Origin: Baffinella frigidus
Taxonomy: Eukaryota; Cryptophyceae; Cryptomonadales; Baffinellaceae
NCBI GenBank assembly: GCA_026770585.1
Contig: MU646464.1
Coordinates: 593,455 to 607,950, forward strand
DNA: 14,496 nucleotides
Direction: 5' to 3'
Position 1 is the stretch's first letter. Each line of letters begins with the position of its first letter. Below the pieces are notes generated by a model. That model was not told where the DNA came from, ran no database searches, and saw only the letters and a program-made list of their open reading frames with translations. The translations under genes and the position numbers were made by a program. Below, one piece after another: positions 1 to 5,804 of the stretch.

Positions 1-59
1 GTCGTCGGCGAGCACAGACGAGAGGCAGCGCATCAGGTAGCTGTTGATCCCCGCCGCAT
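1..59 (-). repeat. Partial copy of MED17 exon 9, or the next copy running off the window
   Basis: Matches 298-356 over 59 bases with one difference, a synonymous serine change. In the sense direction it encodes AAGINSYLMRCLSSVLADD and then leaves the window, so it may be a whole second exon. Confidence 0.85.
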
Positions 60-3000
60 AGAGCGGCAGGGGACCTGCGAAATGGTACGGAAGAGTGGCA
101 GGGGAGGGGGGGGCGGGGCTCAGAAGTTGGTTCTCTGGGAGAGAGAACCTCATTGCAAAGCATCACCTTGATGATTCAGCAAAGAGCGGGGGGGACCTGC
201 GAGATGGTGCGGAACAGGATGCAATTAATATTGTTATTGATTTAATAATATAATTAATTTGACAGTATGCTCAAACCTGGGAGATGGTGCGGAAGAGGTC
301 GTCGGCGAGCACGGACGAGAGGCAGCGCATCAGGTAGCTGTTGATCCCCGCCGCATCCCCGCCGCCCGCCGCCGCCGCCGCCACACACTCCGGGCCCACC
401 TCCGCCTGGTCGTTTAGGATACGGAGTTGACCACCCAGTGGGCTTCGCCGGAAAAGCCGGGCGGAAAATCGGTTTAGTTAGATGCCACACACTCCGGGCC
501 CACCGCCGCATGCCCCGCCACACAGTCAGTGGGCTTCAACGGAGATTTCGCGAGGGTAGGGGGACTCCCAGCTCTGTCTCAGTCTATTTCGGCCCACCAA
601 TTTGGTAGACCTGGGGTGTTTTTTCGCTCCAAAGTTGACGAATGTGTACCGTCACCCCAGCATACCAACTTGAGAACAGTCCGCCAACCACCAAGTGGAC
701 CTCGCAGGTGGTCCACTCTCACACTGGACTGGGGGGCACCTCGACTCCCGGGACATGGCGGGGGTCGACGATTATCATCGTGCGCCGGAGTTTGAAGTCG
801 GGCCCCCTGTGTTTGGGGTTTGGGGTTTGGGGTTTGTGGTTTGGGGTTTGGGGTGTGGGGCTTGGGGTTTGGGGTTTGGGGTTTGGGATTTGGGGTTTGG
901 GGTTTGGATTTTGGGGTTGAGGGTTCAGGGTTTACATCTTCACGTCGAGGGTGCCATCGGCCGAGCGGAGGATCACCTGGGTTGGGGGTTAGGGTTTAGG
1001 GTTTAGGGGTTAGGGGTTAGGGTTTATGATTCAGGGTTTAGGGCTTAGGGCTTACAGTCTAGGGTTTCGGGTTCAGGGTTTAGGGTTTAGGGTTTAGGGT
1101 TTAGGGTTTAGGGTCCAGGGTTTATGTTTTAGGGTTCAGGGTCCAGGGTCTAGGGTCTAGGATTTAGGTTTTATGGTTTAGGGTGCGGGGTCGAGAATCA
1201 CCTCGTCGCAGTCGTGCGGGAGGGTCGACACAGGTTGTAGGGTCTAGGGTCTAGGATATAGGGTGTAGGGTGCAGGGTGTAGGGTGCAGGGTGTAGGGTC
1301 GAGGGTGTAGGGTGTAGGGTCGAGGGTGTAGGGTGTAGGGTCGAGGGTCGAGGGTGTAGGGTCCAGGGTCGAGAATCACCGCGTCGCAGTCGTGCGGGAG
1401 GGTCGACACAGGTTGTAGGGTCTAGGGTCTAGGGTCTAGGATATAGGGTGTAGGGTGCAGGGTGTAGGGTCGAGGGTGTAGGGTGTAGGGTCGAGGGTGT
1501 AGGGTCCAGGGTTGAGGATGACCGCGTCGCAGTCGTGCGGGAGGGTCGACCCTGCGGAGGAGAGCGCGAGCGAGACCTGAAGAACCCCCCCCCGTGTTAA
1601 TATATTTATAATATTTTATTAAAACGGGTGTGTTACTATATTTATGATATATATAATATCAACAGGGGGGGTGTTACTATATTTATAGTATATTATGAAC
1701 ACGGGGGTGTTACCATATTCATGATATATTATTAACACGGGGGTGTTACTATATTTACAATATATTATTAACACGGTGGGGTTCACACGGGGTATTATTA
1801 ACACGGGGGGTTGATATTTGTAATAACACGATTCCCGATTCCCAGAGATTCCCAGAGCGCGGACGAGACCTGAAACCCCCGGGGGAATCGTGCGACTGTA
1901 TCTGGGCTTCGGCAACGGGTTTCGGCAACGGGTTTCGGCAACGAAAACTCCTGCACAGAAGGATGATGCTGGTAACAGTAAAGCGACTGTGCAGCAATTT
2001 CCATTGCCGAAACAACCCGATTAAATTCAAGGATGCCCCGAGGAGACCTGCCTCAGTCTCAGTCCATCCGGGCTCTTTTCCGCTGCAATGTTGACGGATT
2101 TGTACCGCGAACACAGTATGCCAACTTGAGAATAGTCTGACAGTCAACCCGAGTGGGGGAGAGCTAGGAGGTGACGCGTCTGGCGCAAAGGCCAACCCTG
2201 AACCCAAACCTCTCAAACCTAAACCCTACACCCTACACACTAACCCTTATACCCTAGCCCCTAGAACCCAAACCCTCAACCCTGACCGAGAAGTTCTCAG
2301 ACCGACTTTTGCGTTGGTGCACAAATCAACTTGTGCGTTGGTGCACTTCCGGTGGCTGAAGTGGTATGAGATCGAGAGCACGCTGGGAGGCCACGTCGGA
2401 CACGAAAACATCAACCGGCAGTGTACTGTTCAGCGCCAAAAAGGCAGTTTCGATCCAGAAAAGGATGTACCGAGAGGGCGCCGGTACATCGTTTTATCGC
2501 AAAGTTGATTTCCCCTGCAGACTAAAGGCTGAGACTGAAGGCTGGGCCTTGAGTCTGCAGGGGACATCAACTTTTGCGTTGGTTCACTGCTGGTGGCTGA
2601 AGTGGTATGAGACCGAGAGCGCGCCGGGGGGGCACGTCGGACACGAAAACATCAACCGGCAGTGTACTGTTCAGCGCCAAAAAGGCAGTTTCGATCCAGA
2701 AAAGGATGTACCGAGAGGGCGCCGGGAGGCCCGGCCGGCGCGCCCGAGGAGGCCCGCCCGAGCGGCTTCACGTTCCAGTTCTCCCGCAGCACCGCGAGCT
2801 GCTCCAGGAAGCGCGCGTCCACCTTCATCTCCCCCTGCACGTCACGCCCCCCCCCCGGTTTACTCATTCGGCCAGTCGATCATTCGAGCCCTTTCCGGAG
2901 CGAAGACTTAGCTCCCGGTGGAGTGACCTCCCGGATGTAGAGCCTGCGCAGGTTACCACTAGCCCGTCTTGAATCTTGATTTGGAATCTAGCTTTCGGAT

Positions 3001-4178
3001 TGCATGCGGGGTTTTGAGCCATTGCCTCCGAATTCGGAGGGCCGCATGCGGGAAATGGCTGAAGCCACGTCCTTGATTTAGTCGGCAAGTGTAGGGGACT
3101 ATCCTGGACGGCATCGGCGGAGATGGCGGCACGCGGGCGCTCGAGCTGCTGAACGCAACCAAATGGCACCAGTCCGGTCCAAATAGTACCAGTCAATTAT
3201 CCGGTCCCGTCCGGTTAGTACCAAGAAACATCTGGTCCCGTCCGATCAGTTCCACGAAACACATCTGGTCCCGTCCGATCAGTACCAAGGAACATCTGGT
3301 CCTGTCCAATTAGTGAAACCTGGAGGCGGGCGGCGGCGGCGGAGATGGCGGCGCGCGCACGCCCAAGGTGCCGCACGCGACCAAATAGCACCAGTCTTGT
3401 CCAAAACCGTACCAGCCAATTCCCCGGTCCCGTCCGGTTAGTACCAAGCAACATCTGGTCCCGTCCGATCAGTACCAGGAAACATCTGGTCCCGTCCAGA
3501 AACCTGGAGGCGGGCGGCGGCGGCGGAGATGGCGGCGCGCGCGCGCTCGAGGTGTCGCACGCGGCCCTCCACCTGGAGCGTCGGGGGTATGGGGTTGAGG
3601 GTTGAGGGTTGAGGGTTGAGGGTATGGGGATGAGAGTTGAGGGTAGAGGGTGTGGGGTTGAGGGTTGAGGATATGGGGGGTGAGAGTGTGGGGTTGAGGG
3701 TACGGGGTTGAGGGTTGAGGGTATGAGGGGTATGGGGTTTGGGGGTTCAGGGTTCAGAGGGGAGAGAGACCTCAACCGGGTATGGGGTTTGGGGTATGGG
3801 ATTTGGGGTTTAACCCACCGACACATCAAGCGGCGCGGGGTTGCGGGTTGAGGGTGTGGGGGTGAGAGTGGAGGGATGAGGGTACGGTGGTGAGAGTGTA
3901 GGGGCGAGGGTACGGGGGTGAGAGTGTCGGGACGAGGGTATGGGGGGTGAGAGGTTCGGGCGCCCCACCGACACATCCAGCGGCGCGCGGCGCGGCGGCT
4001 GCGTCCGCGAGAGCATCAGCGTGCGCTTCGCGAGCAGGTCCAGCACCGTCGAGAGCTGCCGCGCGTGGTGCGTCGCGGCGCGCGTCGAGTCCACTGCGTC
4101 CTTCCACACGAAGCCGTCCACCGCCGCCGCGGCCGCGCCCTTCCCGGCCTGCGGGGTGCCCATGGCATCAGATAAAGG

Positions 4179-4225
<47 letters not shown>

Positions 4226-4272
4226 ATCCCTCTCTCCCTCCCTCTCTCTCCCGCAAGCTCTCTCTCTCTCCA

Positions 4273-4306
<34 letters not shown>

Positions 4307-5566
4307 GAAGCTGGAATGGCTGGGCTGGGCCAAAAGCGGGCTGGGCCAAAACGGGCCCGTTGCCGCTCAGCGCTTAGCGGTGCGGGCGAAGGCTTTAGGT
4401 TTTAGGGTGTAGGGTTCAGGATTAGCGTTTGGGGTTGAGGGTTTCTCCGCTCCTGGCCGGACAAGGCAGGGCAAGGGCGGTATGCTGCATTCGTGAAGAA
4501 CATGGAAGCCTGCCGCCATCTAGCTCTGTCTCAGTCTATCTGGGCTCACCAATTTGGTGGTCCCGCGCTCTTCTCCGCTCCAAAGTTGACGGATTTGTAC
4601 CGCACACCCAGCATGTCAACTTGGGGATAGTCGGCGAGGTGGTGGGGCAGAGCTAGGATGGCGAGAAGCATTCCGAGCTCCACCAGCAACCCGTAGCAGC
4701 TTATAACCGGGTCGGGTACTGTAGTAATTTTCAGCCAAACAAAGGATATCTCCTTGAATCTCCCCGTCAGCCATTCTGAGATCCCTAGGGCCTCCTACCG
4801 GTAGGGTGGTACGAATAAATCAAAAAAATAATTTCATTCCCGGATTTTTGCAAGGAGCCGGTAAAAGCTGCTACGGGTTGCTGGTGGCTGTAGGGACCTT
4901 CTCCGCCGCCGCCGCCGCCTTTGTAGCGGCTGTCTCCTTGTCTTCCTTGGCGCGCAGATCCGCGATCTTCCGCGCGAACACCTGTTTCCCGGGGGTTGAG
5001 CGACGCAGCACACCTGCAGTTGCTGCTGGCGGTGAGGAGGATGCAGAATGTTGGGGAGGTGAATTGTTGGGGAGGTGAACAGCGTGAGTCAAGGTCGGGT
5101 TGTGGCGGAGAAATACCTCCTCTGGATTATCCGGCCGCAGCAGCGTCACGGATCCATCCGGATTGATCCGATCCACCTGTTCCACCACACCGCAACGCCG
5201 CCCATCCTTCAGCCCCGCGGAAAGCCGGGCGCGGCCTGAAGGGGCCCGAGGTAGGTCCTCGCCAGGCAACTTGCTTCCTGAACTCCCACACCAGACGGGC
5301 GCACTTCATGGCCCCTGGTAAACTCCCTGCGCGCATCTTCTGCGGCCACACGCACTCTGCCTTCCTGCCTGACTCATCCCGAGGAGAAAGCTTCTTCGCG
5401 CGCCGGCGACGAGCAGGTGTTCAACAGGGCGGGAGATAGCAGGAGGGTGGGGGTAAAAACAGACCTTGTCGAGAGGGAGGGGCTCGAGCTCGACTTTGAG
5501 ACGCTTTCCGGGGCGCTGGTCCCCCACGGGTGGATCCACGCCGCCCATCGCGACGTCTCCCGACAT
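1..5566 (-). CDS. MED17: Mediator subunit 17 (MED17), N-terminal half, 9 exons, 3' end off window
   Basis: MED17 is a core head-module subunit of the Mediator co-activator of RNA polymerase II, acting in the nucleus. Nine in-phase exons on the - strand give 278 residues. Recognition rests on the order of landmarks as I recall them from plant and animal MED17 (not aligned here): a short acidic start (RLKVELEPLPLDK), a V-D-R-I-N-P-D-G step, a helix FVWKDAV...TVLDLL, a helix before ARFLEQLAVLRENWNVK (the family's ARF...L..NW.VK landmark), then SYLMRCLSSVLADDLFRTIS. The family is about 600-700 residues, so the C-terminal half lies beyond the left edge. All junctions are phase 0 with CAG acceptors. 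The ATG at 5566 has A at -3. It is divergent from the aquaporin. A wrong family call would leave the exon model largely unchanged. Confidence 0.72.
75..95 (-). repeat. Copy of MED17 exon 9 tail plus donor
   Basis: Encodes LFRTISQ before GTCCCC. It has three differences from exon 9, all synonymous (Arg, Ile, Ser). Confidence 0.8.
197..217 (-). repeat. Second copy of MED17 exon 9 tail plus donor
   Basis: Encodes LFRTISQ before GTCCCC. Two differences from exon 9, both synonymous (Leu, Ser). The flanking 218-276 is AT-rich with no recognised feature. Confidence 0.8.
277..405 (-). CDS. MED17: MED17 exon 9 (residues 236-278)
   Basis: Acceptor CGACCAG, codons AEVGPECV, an Ala/Gly run, then INSYLMRCLSSVLADDLFRT and ISQ, donor CAG|GTTTGA. 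The LMRCLSSVLADDLFRTIS helix resembles the mid-protein MED17 helix in which a lysine/arginine-rich turn is followed by a short F-x-x-L/I helix. Copies of parts of it follow at 197-217, 75-95 and 1-59. Confidence 0.68.
483..514 (-). repeat. Copy of MED17 exon 9 head
   Basis: Sense strand reads GCGGTGGGCCCGGAGTGTGT, as in exon 9 (GAGGTGGGCCCGGAGTGTGT), then diverges to a stop. It lies upstream of exon 9 in the sense direction. Confidence 0.7.
556..700. mobile_element. MITE-like element with 40-bp module, copy 1
   Basis: Carries GCTCTGTCTCAGTCTAT on the left and the 40-bp module at 632-671 (AAGTTGAC ... ACCAACTT). Left half parallels the element at 4520-4656; the right end has decayed. Confidence 0.55.
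806..940. repeat. GGTTTGG/GGTTTGGG array in MED17 intron 8
   Basis: Degenerate 7-8-bp units, G-rich on + and hence C-rich (CCCCAAA) on the MED17 sense strand. The frames it opens are low-complexity artefacts. Confidence 0.9.
944..976 (-). CDS. MED17: MED17 exon 8 (residues 225-235)
   Basis: Acceptor AACCCAG at the end of a sense-strand CCCTAACCC array, codons VILRSADGTLD, donor GAC|GTGAAG. A stronger-looking donor (GTAAAC) six bases on would end in phase 2, which exon 9 cannot accept. Confidence 0.5.
1203..1231 (-). repeat. Copy of MED17 exon 7 tail plus donor
   Basis: Sense strand encodes the STLPHDCD stretch, then GAG in place of GCG (Ala to Glu) before GTGATT. Lies downstream of exon 7 in the sense direction. 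Confidence 0.75.
1383..1411 (-). repeat. Second copy of MED17 exon 7 tail plus donor
   Basis: Sense strand encodes STLPHDCDA and runs into GTGATT; identical to exon 7 over the coding part compared. Confidence 0.75.
1523..1576 (-). CDS. MED17: MED17 exon 7 (residues 207-224)
   Basis: Acceptor TTCTTCAG, codons VSLALSSAGSTLPHDCDA, donor GCG|GTCATC. Phase 0/0. Tail copies sit at 1203-1231 and 1383-1411 in the next intron. Small and recognised mainly by phase and by its conserved tail copies. Confidence 0.5.
1596..1815. repeat. AT-rich satellite, 36-40 bp units, in MED17 intron 6
   Basis: About five units built on ACGGGGGTGTTACTATATTT followed by ATAATATATTATTAAC. Very different composition from the GC-rich surroundings. 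It abuts a run of C residues next to exon 7. Confidence 0.85.
1934..2011. mobile_element. Short inverted-repeat element (TTCGGCAACGAAAA family)
   Basis: Imperfect arms of 25 bp (1934-1958 and 1987-2011, about 20 matching), starting TTCGGCAACGAAAA and ending CATTGCCGAA. Preceded by TTCGGCAACGGGT tandem units (from about 1908). The arm resembles that of the element at 8708-8848. Confidence 0.65.
2048..2167. mobile_element. MITE-like element with 40-bp module, copy 2
   Basis: CTGCCTCAGTCTCAGTCCAT on the left, the 40-bp module at 2088-2127, then GAGAATAGTC and GAGAGCTAGG on the right, parallel to the element at 4520-4656. Confidence 0.6.
2204..2287. repeat. CCCTAAA/CCCTACA array, opposite orientation
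   Basis: C-rich on +, so G-rich on the MED17 sense strand. It is the main exception to the orientation rule in this gene. Confidence 0.85.
2331..2723. repeat. Tandem duplication, 241-bp offset, in MED17 intron 6/exon 6
   Basis: 2331-2482 and 2572-2723 match closely (for example GAAAACATCAACCGGCAGTG in both). The right copy includes the exon 6 donor and last codons. On the - strand both copies keep a short open frame, but it ends at a stop and matches nothing I know. Confidence 0.85.
2501..2574. repeat. Long hairpin between the duplicated blocks
   Basis: Arms 2501-2523 and 2552-2574 are 23 bp with one mismatch and share CCCCTGCAGACT; the loop is 28 nt. Outermost words are AAAGTTGAT/ATCAACTTT, akin to the TTGAC words elsewhere. 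Confidence 0.85.
2712..2834 (-). CDS. MED17: MED17 exon 6 (residues 166-206)
   Basis: Acceptor ACGTGCAG, codons GEMKVDARFLEQLAVLRENW then NVKPLGRASSGAPAGPPGAL and S, donor TCG|GTACAT. DARFLEQLAVLRENWNVK is the strongest MED17 landmark here. The exon tail and donor recur 241 bp downstream in the sense direction (about 2471-2482) within a tandem duplication. Confidence 0.8.
2840..3160. other. MED17 intron 5, left part, no gene seen
   Basis: Mostly unique sequence. The only recognisable feature is a loose copy of exon 5 at about 3107-3150 whose donor GT is lost (CAG then GATAGT on the sense strand). Confidence 0.5.
3165..3325. repeat. 31-bp minisatellite block in MED17 intron 5 (a)
   Basis: Units of the form GGTCCCGTCCGATCAGTACC plus AAGAAACATCT. 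The sense strand of MED17 therefore reads GGTACTGATCGGACGGGACC, the same sense-strand orientation as in the aquaporin introns. Confidence 0.88.
3320..3379 (-). repeat. Copy of MED17 exon 5
   Basis: 60 bases matching 3504-3563 with four differences: three synonymous (Arg, Leu, Arg) and one Glu to Gly. Retains the CAG|GTTTCA junction. Confidence 0.85.
3384..3500. repeat. 31-bp minisatellite block in MED17 intron 5 (b)
   Basis: Same unit as the neighbouring block, placed between exon 5 and its copy, so exon copy and satellite were duplicated together. Confidence 0.85.
3504..3572 (-). CDS. MED17: MED17 exon 5 (residues 143-165)
   Basis: Acceptor CTCCAG, codons VEGRVRHLERARAAISAAAA then RLQ, donor CAG|GTTTCT. 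An alanine-rich helix before the ARF...NW segment. A second near-complete copy at 3320-3379 and a looser one at about 3107-3150 lie downstream in the same intron. Confidence 0.65.
3583..3955. repeat. GGTTGAGGGT / GGGGTGAGAGTG arrays in MED17 intron 4
   Basis: Degenerate G-rich units on + (sense strand CAACCCTCAACCC). Frames through it on - are Pro/His/Ser-rich and not genes. It contains the copy of the exon 4 tail at 3819-3836. Confidence 0.9.
3819..3836 (-). repeat. Copy of MED17 exon 4 tail plus donor
   Basis: CGACACATCAAGCGGCGC, against CGACACATCCAGCGGCGC at 3969-3986; the one difference is synonymous (Leu). It keeps the GTGGG donor on the sense strand. Confidence 0.75.
3969..4148 (-). 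CDS. MED17: MED17 exon 4 (residues 83-142)
   Basis: Acceptor CCCGCAG, Ala-rich start, then DGFVWKDAVDSTRAATHHAR and QLSTVLDLLAKRTLMLS, ending PLDVS, donor TCG|GTGGGG. The W-K-x-x-V plus L-D-L-L helix matches the first long helix of MED17 after its charged linker. The (CT)n tract lies just upstream of this exon in the sense direction. The exon tail is copied at 3819-3836. Confidence 0.75.
4178..4308. repeat. (CT)n low-complexity tract
   Basis: CT dinucleotides with CCCT and CGAAG/CGCAAG breaks, about 130 bp, ending about 30 bases from the exon 4 acceptor. It reads (GA)n on the MED17 sense strand, a purine tract where a pyrimidine tract would be expected. Confidence 0.93.
4385..4446. repeat. 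Short TTTAGGG-type array in MED17 intron 3
   Basis: TTTAGGTTTTAGGGTGTAGG and similar; C-rich on the sense strand. Confidence 0.8.
4520..4656. mobile_element. MITE-like element with terminal inverted repeats and 40-bp module, copy 3
   Basis: 137 bp from CTAGCTCTG to CAGAGCTAG. The inverted repeat extends outward (CGCCATC / GATGGCG) apart from one extra base. The 40-bp module is at 4583-4622, with 8-bp perfect arms AAGTTGAC/GTCAACTT. No transposase, so non-autonomous if mobile. No clear target-site duplication. Confidence 0.7.
4898..4981 (-). CDS. MED17: MED17 exon 3 (residues 55-82)
   Basis: Acceptor GAAACAG, codons VFARKIADLRAKEDKETA, then an Ala/Lys run ending AAEK, donor AAG|GTCCCT. It would correspond to the arginine-rich I-D segment and charged linker after the MED17 N-terminus. 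The alternative is that exons 2 and 3 are one unspliced exon. Confidence 0.55.
5117..5176 (-). CDS. MED17: MED17 exon 2 (residues 35-54)
   Basis: Acceptor GAACAG, codons VDRINPDGSVTLLRPDNPEE, donor GAG|GTATTT, phase 0/0. With this acceptor, the spacing from the PLPLDK motif to the DG step matches the plant protein as I recall it. Readthrough past the donor stays open but turns Ser/Pro-rich. Confidence 0.6.
5465..5566 (-). CDS. MED17: MED17 exon 1 (residues 1-34)
   Basis: Encodes MSGDVAMGGVDPPVGDQRP, then GKRLKVELEPLPLDK, donor AAG|GTCTGT. ATG 5566 was preferred over an in-frame ATG at 5632, because the extra codons lie in a promoter inverted repeat and AAAATG is a good context. Confidence 0.65.
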
Positions 5567-5771
5567 TTTCTGAAATCCTGGATCAAAAGTGGCCGGCGTC
5601 CACTTTTGATGGGTTGACCAAAACAAAGTCAACTTTTCAGCTTAAGTTGAGCTCTTGGAGCCCTTTTCGCCAAGGGTCGAGGGGGGGGAGACGAGAGGGC
5701 CTCTTCTGCTCTGGAATCCGAGGATGGCCAACTTGGCGAGCCGGAGAGAAAGTCCGCCCAGGGGCCAGAGC
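5567..5771. promoter_or_regulatory. Shared divergent promoter of MED17 and aquaporin
   Basis: Only 205 bp separate the two start codons. The interval has no clear TATA box. It contains an 11-bp perfect inverted repeat with a 7-nt loop (5582-5610, ATCAAAAGTGG / CCACTTTTGAT), a second TCAACTT...AAGTTGA pair near 5629-5648, and TTGACC/GTCAAC (W-box-like) words. Transcript starts cannot be placed from sequence. Confidence 0.55.
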
Positions 5772-5804
5772 ATGGGGGAGGTCGCGGGCGAGAAGAAGGG
5801 CATG
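5772..5804 (+). CDS. Aquaporin exon 1 (residues 1-11, start)
   Basis: Encodes a short hydrophilic N-terminus, MGEVAGEKKGM, followed by donor GTGAAT, phase 0. It was chosen because it joins in phase to exon 2, gives a family-typical short N-tail, and the ATG is followed by G. The alternative is an unspliced start at ATG 5893 (MASSTQL...), open into exon 2, which would add a Ser/Arg/Pro-rich tail of about 55 residues. Confidence 0.5.

Larger units (their letters stand above)
980..1512. repeat. TTTAGGG-type and AGGGTGTAGGGTCG arrays in MED17 intron 7
   Basis: Telomere-type heptamers (980-1192), then AGGGT-based units (1237-1365, 1416-1512), interrupted by two copies of the exon 7 tail (about 1185-1235 and 1368-1415). 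Too degenerate and too internal to be a chromosome end. Confidence 0.88.

Noticed and set aside
944-976. Donor GTAAAC at about 932-937 for MED17 exon 8
   Set aside because: It is the stronger donor by sequence but ends in phase 2, and exon 9 can only be entered in phase 0.
980-1512. A chromosome end (telomere) because of TTTAGGG repeats
   Set aside because: The repeats are degenerate, interrupted by exon copies and flanked by genes on both sides; similar arrays point the other way further right.
2331-2482. A further MED17 exon on the - strand (frame containing LPVDVFVSDV)
   Set aside because: Open in both duplicated copies, but it ends in a stop, does not match the expected MED17 segment and lies in the duplicated intron block.
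3215-3976. A 253-residue Pro/His/Ser-rich protein on the - strand
   Set aside because: It is low-complexity readthrough of G-rich arrays and the 31-bp minisatellite between MED17 exons 4 and 5.
3947-4405. Ser/Leu- or Arg/Glu-rich proteins from 4016-4405 on either strand
   Set aside because: They are translations of the (CT)n tract; only the MED17 exon 4 part has normal coding character.
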